A stretch of DNA of 64,000 bases from Debaryomyces hansenii CBS767 (taxonomy: Eukaryota > Ascomycota > Pichiomycetes > Serinales > Debaryomycetaceae). The DNA is taken from assembly GCF_000006445.2 (NCBI RefSeq), contig NC_006049.2, positions 186,001 to 250,000 of the forward strand, written 5' to 3'. Positions 1-12,555 of the stretch are shown here, in pieces. The notes below the pieces were generated by a model. It searched no databases. It was given only the letters and a program-made list of their open reading frames with translations, and was not told where the DNA came from. The position numbers were made by a program, and so were the translations under genes. Numbering within the stretch: position 1 is the first letter of the stretch; each line of letters opens with the position of its first letter.

Positions 1-449
1 ATTACACAAAACTCATAGTTAAGCACTAATAATCGCATGGTTATGATCGAAGCGCCTCGATTTTCGTTATCAGTGAATTTAACAAATCACATCAATTTTG
101 CTTTTGATACAGATTTTTTCCCCAGTTTTTGGTTCTTCTTCATTTTAACTCGATACATATATAATGTGACCCCCTGGAAACCAGTCCCGCTAATTAGATT
201 TGCTAAATACGCTTATTTTAGATTATCATCGTACTATCTATCCAGACATTGACGTAAGTTCGCTAGGTCAAGCCGCACTGATAAGTGCGTATTCGAATAT
301 TATTGGCTGGTGCGAGTGGTGAATCAATAAATTACGGTAAGAGAACACGACTTGTCTGTTCCTATATTTTCCGATGACAAGAAAAAATATGGCTGCGAAA
401 TTGCTTACAAGATGACTAAATTCAGGAAATACGTGACATAAGTAGCTAA
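1..449. other. Left-edge flank, no gene supported
   Basis: No convincing gene is visible. The short open frames here lack any recognisable family, signal peptide or splice context. The right part is the 3' flank of the adhesin gene on the minus strand. A gene ending left of the window cannot be excluded. Confidence 0.5.
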
Positions 450-2705
450 CTAGACTAATAACGCGAGAATTGAGAACAATAACACGCTCCAGGAACACCT
501 GTTCGAATTGGATAACGCTTCATAGGACGAAAATGCGTATGGGGGAATGTATTGGGTTGATGATGGGTATTCCGCGGAATATGAAGGCGGGAGAGCTGCG
601 GTGCCGGTAATAATAGCATGCGATGAGATGGACGTATCAGCAATATCGGACTGAGGTTGAGAATTAGTATTGATGGAGGAGTCAACGGTAGACGATGTGG
701 GCAAGATGTCCGAATGTTCTTTTTGAAGTGATTCTGAAGATAATTCAGGAACGTAGGTAGGAAAAGTAGTGGTACAATCTTCGTCGCAAGAAATACTCTC
801 GGTTATGGTTTCGGCGTCGGTAATTGGCGGGTATTCGCACAGGAGACATTCGCCAGTTTCCAGTGGTTCAGCATAAGTTGTAGTGCCGTTTGCTATATCG
901 ATGGTTGACAGAACAAATTCTGACGTCTGAGAATCGACGTACTCACTAGGAACACTTGATTCTTCATACAGTGTGGTCTCTGTTGTTCCAATAGCTGGTG
1001 GAATGGATGTGGACAATATCGAGGAACTTACACAGTCCTGACAAGAATGTGTTTCAGTAGTATTATTGACAGACATCTCGGTTGTTTCCACAACGGGAGG
1101 AACAGACGTAGACGATATCAACGAAATTGAACAGTCGTAACAAGAAATCGTTTCTGTGGTTCTATTGATAGACGTAGTCGTCTCTGTTTGAGTTTGAATG
1201 GTCGATGATAACGTACATTCAGTACAAAGAGTGGTTTCCTCCACACCTGACAGCGGTTCGGTATACGATTCCGTTGTATGACTAACTGGAGGTGGGATTG
1301 ATGTGGACAAGATGGATGAATGTGAGCAGCTTTCACAGGGTGTTTCACTGCTAGTTTCTGATTCGGTAGTTGAAGACTCAAGTTTACTGCTTGTCTCTGA
1401 AGATTTGCTAATTGAAGATACAACTTCACTACTTGTCTTTGTTGATTCACTGGTTGATTCACTTGTAGAGTGTTCCCTGGTTGTTGATTCACTTGAAGAG
1501 GGTTCCCTGTTTGTTGATTCACTGGTTGATTCACTTGAAGAGGGTTCCCTAGTTGCTGATTCACTGGTTTTATGAGCACATTCCGAACAGATGGTTTCAG
1601 TTACTGTATTTGTATTCAATGTAGTTTCCGTCTCTGTTATGGGCGTCGTAGAACACTCATTGCATGGACTACTCGTTTCATGGGTACTTGTCATTTCTAA
1701 ACTTGAAGATAACGCAATCGAACTCGATACTTCAGTATCTCCATTTGAAGAAGATACGCCGTCTACCACCCTTATTATTTTAGTGATTCCATCCACCTTA
1801 GAAGATCCATCGCTACATTTAATATTTTCAGCATATAAATGTTTAACATAAATGGAATTATCTGGATACTTTTCAAATCCTTCAAGGAATACTCTATACC
1901 CCAGTGGAATATTATTAAATGTAGCAGTAAGTTTTTTGTTATCACTTGAACATCTAATTGATCCCACATCGATTGATTTATAGCTCTTAGGTAAGTAGAA
2001 ATCATTCAAGTCATTAGTAATCTTCAACTTGAATTGTGAGCAATCAACCGAGTTATTGGTTGTGAAAACCATAGAACCAGAAGTTATACCTTCATTGCAG
2101 GTGCCACTTAATACAAATACTTGTTCTAAATCTTGTGGGGTTGATCTTGAGTAGTATAATAATTCATCAGTCTTTTTGTCTGTGAAAAAAGGACCTGATT
2201 GAAAATTAACGTCAGATTGAATATTATTGAAGCTAACCTGATTGTCGCCTGAAGTAAACCTTTTTGCAGAAGAAATGTCTGAATCAGAAGAGGAACCGCC
2301 AGCATTAAATACAAAATCAAATGTTATTTCTCCTACTGCGGTCGTATCCTTTTTATCATCCACAGAACTTGTCATCGAACACTTGAGGTATGAAGCATCC
2401 CTATTAAATGAACCATCGTTTACTTGACAGCGAGCATAGATAGTACCGTCTGCTTTTAATAATATTTCGTTGCCACTAAACTTGGTTCTGAAAACATAAG
2501 GCATCAGGAAGAAAAATATGTCATTATGTAGAACATCAGCAGTAACAATTTTCCATCCGACAGTTGCAGTCCTTATATCTTGGGGTCTGCTCGATGTTGA
2601 AGGATTAGTTATTTTCAACGACTGCCATATATTAGTAACTGTTATAGCAGCAGTTGTTTCGAGTAAAACGAGGGATAATAATACTGTAATAAGGCTTGTC
2701 TTCAT
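450..2705 (-). CDS. ALS-family GPI-anchored cell-wall adhesin
   Basis: A 751-residue surface protein. Residues 1-20 form a signal peptide. Residues about 21-320 match the ligand-binding N-terminal domain of the Candida ALS agglutinins, seen in the segments DGTIYARCQV, FVFNAGG, FTSGDNQVSFNN, ITSGSMVF and LNDFYLP. The rest is a Ser/Thr-rich stalk carrying about eight cysteine pairs, mostly CxxC (CNEC, CSEC, CESC, CTEC, CYDC, CQDC, CLLC, plus CDEDC), several followed by a degenerate ILSTSIPP-type segment, and a Ser/Glu repeat tract at roughly residues 375-440. The C-terminus (SNSNRCSWSVLLFSILALLV) is a hydrophobic GPI-addition signal. The expected role is adhesion to cells or surfaces after covalent attachment to the wall. 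Two cysteines conserved in ALS N-domains are replaced (PCVF is PYVF, SKCF is AKRF). The canonical 36-residue ALS repeats are absent. The family assignment is firm; the ligand is unknown. Confidence 0.85.
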   Translation of the reverse strand: MKTSLITVLLSLVLLETTAAITVTNIWQSLKITNPSTSSRPQDIRTATVGWKIVTADVLHNDIFFFLMPYVFRTKFSGNEILLKADGTIYARCQVNDGSFNRDASYLKCSMTSSVDDKKDTTAVGEITFDFVFNAGGSSSDSDISSAKRFTSGDNQVSFNNIQSDVNFQSGPFFTDKKTDELLYYSRSTPQDLEQVFVLSGTCNEGITSGSMVFTTNNSVDCSQFKLKITNDLNDFYLPKSYKSIDVGSIRCSSDNKKLTATFNNIPLGYRVFLEGFEKYPDNSIYVKHLYAENIKCSDGSSKVDGITKIIRVVDGVSSSNGDTEVSSSIALSSSLEMTSTHETSSPCNECSTTPITETETTLNTNTVTETICSECAHKTSESATREPSSSESTSESTNREPSSSESTTREHSTSESTSESTKTSSEVVSSISKSSETSSKLESSTTESETSSETPCESCSHSSILSTSIPPPVSHTTESYTEPLSGVEETTLCTECTLSSTIQTQTETTTSINRTTETISCYDCSISLISSTSVPPVVETTEMSVNNTTETHSCQDCVSSSILSTSIPPAIGTTETTLYEESSVPSEYVDSQTSEFVLSTIDIANGTTTYAEPLETGECLLCEYPPITDAETITESISCDEDCTTTFPTYVPELSSESLQKEHSDILPTSSTVDSSINTNSQPQSDIADTSISSHAIITGTAALPPSYSAEYPSSTQYIPPYAFSSYEALSNSNRCSWSVLLFSILALLV

Positions 2706-3376
2706 ATTTATGAGCGAAGGAATTTAGTTGGTGCAAAATATTGAGATTTGATACAACCCCCAAGACGATACATTACCTATATATACATATTCTTAAAGTA
2801 GTTCGAGGCTTATGAAACACATGTTTCAATACCTTAACTACAAATGTGTAGTCTTTTTTAAACTGGAACAGTTTTTATCGATTTAAGTTTATATTGAATT
2901 ACTCGAATAGGTTATGAAAGGTTGCAACAAAAATTCATATTTTTCGCAATTTTTATTCTTTTTTAAATATTTCCTTAGTTGAGGATTAACTACAATTTAT
3001 TAAGATGACGCACTATCATAGCACTATTAAACATTCTATTTAAATATTCAAGCTAATTACAAAATAGTTTGAAGAAGTAGATATCATCTAATTCCAAAAA
3101 ATGCCGGAAGAAAAAAAAAGTGTCAATAATGACTCGACACCTCAACATCCCGTTTCAAAAGATGCAAGTGCAATGGTCTATGCACCAAATTTTACGATTC
3201 AATTACCTATATGGTAATTACTTAATACGGATTTGAATAAGCTAATTGAAAATATTACTGTAATTGAATGCCAATGGATTTATTATTACCTATTAACGAA
3301 CTTATAAGAAAAGTCGAAAGCATATTTACAAGAAGGTAAAATTCACTTAAAAAAAAAAAAATGCTATTTACATGCT
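2706..3376. other. Adhesin promoter and convergent spacer
   Basis: AT-rich DNA upstream of the adhesin (minus strand) and downstream of MRX10 (minus strand). Apart from the doubtful micro-ORF at 3101-3217 I see no gene. TATA-like ATATATACATA lies about 65 bases upstream of the adhesin start. Confidence 0.4.
3101..3217 (+). CDS. Possible micro-ORF or first exon (doubtful)
   Basis: A 38-codon frame starts MPEEKKSVNN and ends QLPIW. A donor-like GTAATT overlaps the last codons (ATATG|GTAATT), and TATTAAC followed by AG dinucleotides lies downstream near 3290-3315. It could therefore be the first exon of a small spliced gene, but splicing at the first AG after the branch gives an immediate stop and no joined product looked familiar. 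I do not recognise the peptide. It may be chance. Confidence 0.22.
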   Translation: MPEEKKSVNNDSTPQHPVSKDASAMVYAPNFTIQLPIW

Positions 3377-4546
3377 TCACTCATTAGGTTTATCATTATT
3401 TTTATTATTAGCTTTATCTGAGTATCTTTCGTAAAAGTGGAAGGTTTCAAACCCAACTTCGACCATAATAAGAATTATGATGATCCACTCCAACCTGGTG
3501 CTTTTCTTCTCATTCAACACAGCTAACAACGCACTTTGCTCTTCTGTAGCATAATCTAATTTTCTATTCAAAATAGAAATTCTTGGGGAGATGTCTAGAT
3601 TACGTGAAATCAACTCGTAAATTCTCTCTAAGGTAGGTTCAGTCCAGTACAAATCTGGGGTTTCAATTAACTCGGAATATAAGTTCAACTTACCTCTCAA
3701 TAAGAACAATCTCCCCGTTAGTTTTAAGACATCCGATTCTGTCGTTTTTATTTGTTTCCCCTCCGATAAATATTCTGAGTTAACTCTAGTTAGCTGGATG
3801 TGGTTTTCCAACGCATTTTCCAATACAGATAACCGCGTAGACCGAGATAACCCTATTGCAAAGGCCGCTTTATCCAACAAGATTTTGTCTTTATTAGTGC
3901 CCTGTATCACCATGATATCCCCTTGCATGTACGAATTGCCATTATTAGGCGAGTTATCAGGAAGATAATCAAGCTCCACCCAATCAATCTCTTCACTCTC
4001 GGGTTCACATTTATCACATATAGCCGGAAGAAGCGTCGGCATGATTTGTTTCACAATAACTGACTCACTCAACCCCCAACCAACTATTGTTCCGTTTGTC
4101 AATATCATTAAGTCTTTTCCATTGTACTTGACGTTAATTACCTCTTCTGGCATCAACACCGAGTACTCGTTTCTTCTATTCCCGTCGGAATCGAGCCTAT
4201 TAAGTTCATTCAAAACCACTTCGAAATCAATTGTTTCTCCAACCGTCACCGATGTCACCGGAGATAGATATTTCTCCAACACCTCAATGCTTTTTGGCTC
4301 GTTGTTTTTATTCAACAACGACAATATGTACTGCGCCGTCTCCCGTTGCAGATTTGGGCTCGACCGCCTTAAATGCTTGATCGAAGGTTTCTGCTTCTTG
4401 GTGCTCATATTGACCTTCTTGTCTTTCCCATTGGAAAGGTACCGTTTGCAAAGAGTGTCGCTCAATAATGGGACCCGCGTCATCCTCTGCACCGTTCCTG
4501 GGTTCCATCCACCGAGGCACCGCCTTTGAATCAATCTACTTATCAT
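3377..4546 (-). CDS. MRX10: Mitochondrial RMND1/DUF155 protein (Mrx10-like)
   Basis: A 389-residue protein of the DUF155/RMND1 family, like S. cerevisiae Mrx10 (YDR282C), an inner-membrane protein linked to mitochondrial gene expression. The first ATG is at 4546; the open frame continues upstream only through a TTG. The first 40 or so residues are rich in Arg and lack acidic residues (MISRLIQRRCLGGWNP), a typical mitochondrial presequence. The family core spans roughly residues 120-365, with the characteristic NGTIVGWGLSE segment and LSRSTRLSVLEN helix. One hydrophobic segment near the C-terminus (WIIIILIMVEVGF) fits the known single membrane anchor. The assignment rests on family pattern recognition; the exact role in this yeast is inferred. 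Confidence 0.85.
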   Translation of the reverse strand: MISRLIQRRCLGGWNPGTVQRMTRVPLLSDTLCKRYLSNGKDKKVNMSTKKQKPSIKHLRRSSPNLQRETAQYILSLLNKNNEPKSIEVLEKYLSPVTSVTVGETIDFEVVLNELNRLDSDGNRRNEYSVLMPEEVINVKYNGKDLMILTNGTIVGWGLSESVIVKQIMPTLLPAICDKCEPESEEIDWVELDYLPDNSPNNGNSYMQGDIMVIQGTNKDKILLDKAAFAIGLSRSTRLSVLENALENHIQLTRVNSEYLSEGKQIKTTESDVLKLTGRLFLLRGKLNLYSELIETPDLYWTEPTLERIYELISRNLDISPRISILNRKLDYATEEQSALLAVLNEKKSTRLEWIIIILIMVEVGFETFHFYERYSDKANNKNNDKPNE

Positions 4547-5578
4547 TTGCTTCTTCCAAACCAATACTCTTGACTATTATTCGTTCTGGCCGTTATCAGC
4601 TCATCTAACTATTCCTAATGCTGAATGCCTAAATATGTCCCATTCTCACATATACCCAGATAAAAAGCCCCGATTTAAGAATATTTCAGCACGTACCCCG
4701 GTACGAACTCCACGTAAGCCTACCGCGTGATTAGTCCCTATTCATAGCAGAAAAAAGTCCGGTCTAGACACCGTTACCTACAAATTGGGCCTGAAATCTA
4801 ATCGGGCTAAATTACTGCGTACTCTTTTTTCATTTGAATTACGGCCAAAATAATGCTATGCTGTTCTTTTCATTTTGAGTCGGCTTGCGTATTTCATTTT
4901 TAAGTGATACTGGTACCATTCTTCATCCTATATTGTTCCAATGAGGCTCTCGGTTGGGTGACATAATGGCTTTCGAAATATCTATTATTCTTTTAATAGA
5001 ATGGATGGCCATCGGTTTGTTTATATTAGTACTAAATAGGAAGTGTAATAACGAAGAAATCCTTGTAAGACAGGCGTAGGCTCAGTACACCCTTTTACAC
5101 CTCTTCTAAAGGGGAGGTCGAAGGTGGAATGAACCTCTCTTAACACGAACATTCATTACAGTTTTTTGTCCATTAGGGCTTTTCATTAAGCTGAATACAC
5201 CCACTAATTAACAAATTCGTACTCAAATAAACCTCATTGTAATAGCGAGCGGGTCAGAGCCGTTGTGGTCCGCACCGATATCTAGAAGCTGGACATTGTG
5301 GTCTGGGACAGGGGAAGAAAACTGGTATGTTTGACCTATCCCGAGTAGACAGGGGTTATGCTTTGTTTACCAAAAAAAATTAACCAAAATAATTCTATAT
5401 AAAAGTCCACAAAACGCCATTATTGATGAATAGAAGCAAGTGGAATTGGAACATTTGACCATATTAAAGAAGAAAAACTTTCTTGATATATAAATAGGAA
5501 ATAAATCAGTCGTAAAGAAATATATTGGTTTGAAAATACATATATTACGGAATATTATATTACAGAAATTAGATAAAT
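4547..5578. other. Divergent promoter region MRX10/GFA1
   Basis: About 1 kb without a gene. A TATA box (TATATAAAAG, 5396-5405) lies about 180 bases upstream of the GFA1 start, and a forkhead-like TGTTTAC is at 5364-5370. No tRNA, snoRNA guide or further spliced frame was found. Confidence 0.5.
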
Positions 5579-7740
<2,162 letters not shown>

Positions 7741-8033
7741 TCGGCTTCATCGCACCTATTTATCACGCCGCTTTTTCTTGATTATTACTTTACCCCTACT
7801 TTTATTTAACGTGGGTATTTGTTTCTCGCTTATACCTCATAATACCTTTATTTTATCCTGTTTTTGTCCCTTCTTAACTAAATATTAATACAGACCAATA
7901 TACGCAATGAATAAATAATTTCTGTGTATTACTATACTATACTATACACGCGTAGAGTAAAAGTAACATAGATTTCAATAATGCCCTACTATTAACCACC
8001 AATAATATTATAATCTAGAACCCAAAGAAGCGA

Positions 8034-8404
8034 TTATCTACGCTTGAAATAATCCGACGATCCAAAGTACGTCGACGAGTAATCAAATATTCTTTCACCC
8101 AAATCTAAATATTTGCCCGCGTAATATTTAACATCTTCACTATTAGTAGCAGAATCAAGATTTGGCCTATATTCATGTTAATCTACACCCTGGTTGATAA
8201 TACTCTGTCATAATATATATACTTACGTTAAACCAGTGTTTCTTTTGACCCCAGCTAAGAAAGCAGACAATAATACTAAATCAGCACTGATATGAACAAC
8301 TCTTCCAATCTAATTACGTTAGTTTTACGCATATTAATAATCTAACATGGTGATAATGGAGACTTTACTGTTTTCCCATCTTCACCTATGCAAATACATA
8401 CCAT
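8034..8404 (-). CDS. Small DUF1748-family protein, three exons
   Basis: Too fragmented for an ORF finder. Exon 1 is only the ATG (8402-8404). Intron 1 (8310-8401) has donor GTATGT, branch AACTAAC (8318-8324) and acceptor TTAG. Exon 2 is 8227-8309. Intron 2 (8167-8226) has donor GTAAGT, a GATTAAC branch and acceptor TATAG. Exon 3 is 8034-8166. The exons total 219 nt and encode 72 residues starting MIGRVHISADLVLLSAFLAG, followed by VKRNTGL, and ending SSDYFKRR. This is the pattern of the small fungal DUF1748 family, which from memory includes S. cerevisiae YIL156W-B. One hydrophobic helix covers roughly residues 9-22. The function is unknown to me. All three frames join correctly, which strongly supports the model. 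Confidence 0.85.
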
Positions 8405-9337
8405 CCTAACTTATATAACAATGTTATATCTTTATATGACTTATGTTAAATGCTAAATGGCACACTATCAATGTTTTGGCTGGCAACCAAGCGGGTTACC
8501 CGACATTATCACAATACTCAATTTTTTGTTCGATCATTAAATAAGAGTTGCTTATTGAAGGATTGAATTTCTTTATCATTATAACGTTTGATTATTCACG
8601 GAATGGATCAAAAAGAGGTTGTTTAACTAATTATCATGATATTCCGATATATTTAAAGCAATTAAATTGACAAGATAATCGAAGGATGCTACAATAACGA
8701 TGGATTCAGTTGTTGAGGTGTATGTAGAGTGTTATATATAACGGTATGGTTCTAGAATGATGAACTATTGATAAGGTGAAATCATCCATCCAAATACTAT
8801 GGGAATGCGATACAAGTACATCCAGATATATGACGCCGCCATAATATGCTAGTGAGAAATGGGTATCCTGTTTATAGTTCTCAGGTGGCGGCAGAGGTCC
8901 AACAATTACATTTTTTCTTTTACTGACTTTTACTTTGCTCCTTTTACACTTGGGATATGAACATGTGTTAAGCTACGATATACTATTTAACACTTGTTTA
9001 TATGGCTCGTATGGGAGGATTTCTTTTGACTTTTTACTCTACTTATTACATATTTCCGTAAACCCTTGAGTTAGTAATAACCGATTTTCAGAGAAGATGC
9101 TTGGGATAGTTATATTTGATTCATCCTGACAAGAATATTAGGGGACATTGTCATGATAGGTCCCAGTACGTGGTGGTGGGATAGAAAATAGGTTGACGTT
9201 GTTTTAAGTACCGGCGAATGTATCCGGGTAACACCATTGGGGATTTTTTTTAATTCTGTCGCCTTCTTAAAATGATAGTCATAAGGTGATTGAACTTGAC
9301 TAGCTATCAATTCACTAGAACTTACTTAGCGACCAAA
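8405..9337. other. Divergent promoter, DUF1748 gene / CTK1
   Basis: About 930 bases with short chance frames only. I looked for tRNA boxes, C/D snoRNA guides and TACTAAC-type introns and found none convincing. It serves as the upstream region of two divergent genes. Confidence 0.45.
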
Positions 9338-11050
9338 ATGTCAGATAGATATAGACCACCAAGTGGCCCAAGATCTACTAGAGGATATGAAGATCGAAGA
9401 AATCCCAACCCAACAAGTAGTAACAACAACAACTCCAATAGTAATAACAGAAACTATAAATCTTCCTATGGACAGAGAGATACGTACACACCATCAGGAC
9501 CTAAAAGGTATCAAGAACGGGATAACTACAGACCTAATTCGTCTGCGAATGAAAGGAGCGAATCCTATCAACCATCAAAATTCAGACCGTCTGGACCATC
9601 TGGTTACAGAGGTAACGATAGAGACTTTCACTTTCGCCCTGGCTCGAAGAGACCACACCCATCAGAGTCGAAAGGCTATAGAGGAGGGGATGATTACAGA
9701 AAAAGACAGGACAGAACAGATTTCAATGGTCCAGCGCCTGGCCCATCAAGTTATAGGGATAAATCAAGCACATACAGGAATCCAAGGTATGATAATAACA
9801 GTTATAAACCAAAAGTGAACTTAAAAAACTTACCGAAGGGCCCAAGGTCAGGGAATGTGAACGATTCCAGAGCTAAACCAAGACCATATCTGAAGGACGA
9901 AGAGGCTGCACCACCTATTAAATTAAGTAAATCGCAAATATATCTGATACGTATAACGAGACCGTCTGAAATTTATAAAAGAGTTCAGCAGGTAGGTGAA
10001 GGGACATACGGAAAAGTATATAAAGCTACCAATTCTATCACCGATGAATATGTTGCTTTGAAGAAATTAAGATTAGAATCTGAAAGAGAAGGTTTCCCGA
10101 TCACGGCCATGAGAGAAATAAAGCTCTTACAATCGTTTGACCATGAAAATGTTGTCGGATTACTAGAGATGATGGTGGAACACAATCAAATTTATATGAT
10201 ATTTGATTATATGGATCACGACTTGACAGGTTTATTAACACACCCCGATTTAAAGTTAACAGAAAGTCATAGGAAATTCATTTTCAAGCAATTAATGGAA
10301 GGCTTGCAGTATTTACACAAGAAAAGAGTTATCCATCGGGATATTAAAGGTTCGAACATTTTGTTAGATAATATAGGAAGGTTAAAAATAGCAGATTTTG
10401 GCTTGGCAAGAACCATGAATGTTCTTAATGATGGAGAGATTCCAGATTATACCAATAGAGTTATTACAATTTGGTACAGACCACCAGAATTACTTTTAGG
10501 TTCTACAGATTATGGCAGAGAAGTGGATATCTGGGGCGTGGGCTGTCTTTTGATTGAGTTGTATTCGAAAATAGCCGCATTTCAAGGATTTGACGAGATT
10601 GGCCAATTATATAAGATATTTAATGTTATGGGTACTCCAAATATTGAAAATTGGCCTGATATGGAAAATTTGCCTTGGTTTGAGATGTTGAAACCAAAGA
10701 TAAACAAAGCAAGCACTTTTAAGAATGAGTATGAGTCTATCATGTCAGAGCAAAGTTTTGATTTAGCTGTCAAATTATTGACATTGAATCCTAAGAAGAG
10801 GTTAACCGCTAGAGAGGCTTTAGAACATCCATATTTCACGGAGGATCCAAAACCAGAACCTTTGCATTTTTTGAAAGATGTTAAAGGCGAATGGCATGAA
10901 TTTGAAACTAAAAAGAGGAGAAGAAAAGAGCGTAAGAGGTTGCAAGATGCGAAGAATGCATCATCCCAAAACATAGCACAACTCAATAATGGGCCTTCGA
11001 TGGATTCGGTTCCAGATTCAGTAGTACCACCAGATGGGCCAAAGGATTAA
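9338..11050 (+). CDS. CTK1: CTD kinase I catalytic subunit
   Basis: A cyclin-dependent kinase of the Ctk1/CDK12 type that phosphorylates Ser2 of the RNA polymerase II C-terminal repeats during elongation. The frame opens upstream at a TTG, but the first ATG in good context (ACCAAAATG, 9338) gives MSDRYRPPSG and 570 residues. The first ~195 residues are a low-complexity Arg/Ser/Pro/Asn-rich tail, usual for Ctk1. The kinase domain spans about residues 213-495: glycine loop GEGTYGKV, VALKKL lysine, catalytic HRDIKGSN, DFGLAR, and the activation segment VITIWYRPPELLLG with the T-loop threonine. The C-terminus is basic (KKRRRKERKR). Distinction from Bur1 rests on the DHDLTGLL segment and the tail architecture. 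Confidence 0.9.
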   Translation: MSDRYRPPSGPRSTRGYEDRRNPNPTSSNNNNSNSNNRNYKSSYGQRDTYTPSGPKRYQERDNYRPNSSANERSESYQPSKFRPSGPSGYRGNDRDFHFRPGSKRPHPSESKGYRGGDDYRKRQDRTDFNGPAPGPSSYRDKSSTYRNPRYDNNSYKPKVNLKNLPKGPRSGNVNDSRAKPRPYLKDEEAAPPIKLSKSQIYLIRITRPSEIYKRVQQVGEGTYGKVYKATNSITDEYVALKKLRLESEREGFPITAMREIKLLQSFDHENVVGLLEMMVEHNQIYMIFDYMDHDLTGLLTHPDLKLTESHRKFIFKQLMEGLQYLHKKRVIHRDIKGSNILLDNIGRLKIADFGLARTMNVLNDGEIPDYTNRVITIWYRPPELLLGSTDYGREVDIWGVGCLLIELYSKIAAFQGFDEIGQLYKIFNVMGTPNIENWPDMENLPWFEMLKPKINKASTFKNEYESIMSEQSFDLAVKLLTLNPKKRLTAREALEHPYFTEDPKPEPLHFLKDVKGEWHEFETKKRRRKERKRLQDAKNASSQNIAQLNNGPSMDSVPDSVVPPDGPKD

Positions 11051-11246
11051 TATTAAATAGCATAGGAGAACTTAGATGTAGAAATTAATACATTATGAAA
11101 AAATATTCGCATGGTCCGCATATTCTTGCGGAACATTATTGTACGCACAGAAACAAATTTGCGCCCAAAAGGCTTTTCAACATTTACATGGGAAATACTT
11201 GTTAAAGAAGAGTACTAATAAAACCTTTTATTACAACAGTTCCAAT

Positions 11247-12197
11247 ATGAGGACAGAATTCACAAGACCAAGATTTCTATTCCTTTATTTATCATTGGGC
11301 TTATTGTTCACGAGGAGAGCAATTGCAATCAACAATAAGCACCCTTTATCAGATCTACATACAAATGCCTTACGAAAAGACTTCAATGATTGCATGGACA
11401 CAATAGAAAATAACAATTTGAAATTCCATTCATGTCAAGGATTTTCGTCAATTGAAAGTTGTCGTTGCTTCTTCTTGAAAGAGGTTGACCATCAATGTAA
11501 GTCCTTGGGTGAAAAAAGCAGCAATTATTGGTACTTTGAGCACCAGATTCTAACATATTGTAAGAATGTTCACACGACTTCTTACTCTGTGGAAATTCCA
11601 TCCAAAACGAGCGGAAATAATGACTTTAAATTCGATAATAAATTGGGTATTAATGGTTCTGGATCGTACGGAACAGATATATTTGCAAGCGGTAACACCC
11701 CAGAATATTATCCTCCTAAACCTCTTGGAGTCGATGAACCACGTATGCTGGATGATAACATCAATCTAACTCATAGATTACAAAAGAGATGGGATGCTGC
11801 GGCTACTACTTTAGACTTTGAAGAATACTATGAAAAGAAGAAACCAAATGCCATGACAATCAATTGCAAGCTTATGAGATCCTTGAAGATAACAGCTTCA
11901 CCAACCAATCACCAAATGACCCAATTTTCAACGACGATTCTAGTTCAAAATCCAACTGGAACCCACACAACTTCCATCGAAGCTATATTGGTGTTACCGA
12001 AGAATAAAGACCAATCTCAAGACCAGAAACACGAGAAAAGATTGAACATCAACACCGTAAACGCAACAACTAATTTTACAGAAGTGAACGTCGTTTATTT
12101 GTCTGATGCATCTTTTTTCAGCCAAAAGTTACCACTAATTTTACTTGCGGCATCAGTCTTACTTTCCGTTATTTTTTTTTCTTCCTACACCTACTAA
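11247..12197 (+). CDS. Unrecognised secretory-pathway protein with C-terminal hydrophobic tail
   Basis: A 316-residue protein if started at the ATG at 11247; the frame upstream begins only at TTG, and this ATG places a signal sequence at the N-terminus (FLFLYLSLGLLF). Residues about 45-115 hold six closely spaced cysteines (DCMDT, HSCQG, ESCRCFF, HQCKS) and another before the middle (TYCKN), suggesting a disulfide-rich lumenal or extracellular domain. A dibasic LQKR site near residue 196 could be cut by Kex2. Several N-glycosylation sequons (NGS, NLT, NAT, NFT) follow. The last ~25 residues are hydrophobic (LILLAASVLLSVIFFSS), either a membrane anchor or a GPI signal. I do not recognise the family. 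Confidence 0.75.
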   Translation: MRTEFTRPRFLFLYLSLGLLFTRRAIAINNKHPLSDLHTNALRKDFNDCMDTIENNNLKFHSCQGFSSIESCRCFFLKEVDHQCKSLGEKSSNYWYFEHQILTYCKNVHTTSYSVEIPSKTSGNNDFKFDNKLGINGSGSYGTDIFASGNTPEYYPPKPLGVDEPRMLDDNINLTHRLQKRWDAAATTLDFEEYYEKKKPNAMTINCKLMRSLKITASPTNHQMTQFSTTILVQNPTGTHTTSIEAILVLPKNKDQSQDQKHEKRLNINTVNATTNFTEVNVVYLSDASFFSQKLPLILLAASVLLSVIFFSSYTY

Positions 12198-12555
12198 ATA
12201 TCGATTTGCCTGTAACCGTTGTAAAGGGCTCTGTTTATTTCTATAGTCCAATTCCATTTAGATATTACAATTCCAATATTCACCATTGGTTGTCTTTATT
12301 TTAGCAAATGTAAGTTGACCATTTAATATTGTATGCAGTACAATATGAGTGGCTATATTAATGACCAACAAACACTAATTTCCCAAGAAACATACTAGTG
12401 CATTGATTTATAATTTAGCAATTAATCTAGTTAAGCAGTCAGAAGCATAAAAAAAAGTCTCCAGTAGACTCATACATCCCAAGGTTAGCTTATATATAAA
12501 TCTAATTACACGATCGTGAATAATTCATATACTGAAAAAGTGATCCGTGTGCAAA
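12198..12555. other. Spacer and GPA2 promoter
   Basis: AT-rich, no gene seen. It contains the 3' end of the upstream gene and the promoter of the G-alpha gene, with TATATATAAATC about 65 bases before its ATG. Confidence 0.45.

Noticed and set aside
1303..1575. Plus-strand frame rich in Ser/Leu/Val
   Set aside because: It is the antisense shadow of the Ser/Glu repeat tract in the adhesin gene.
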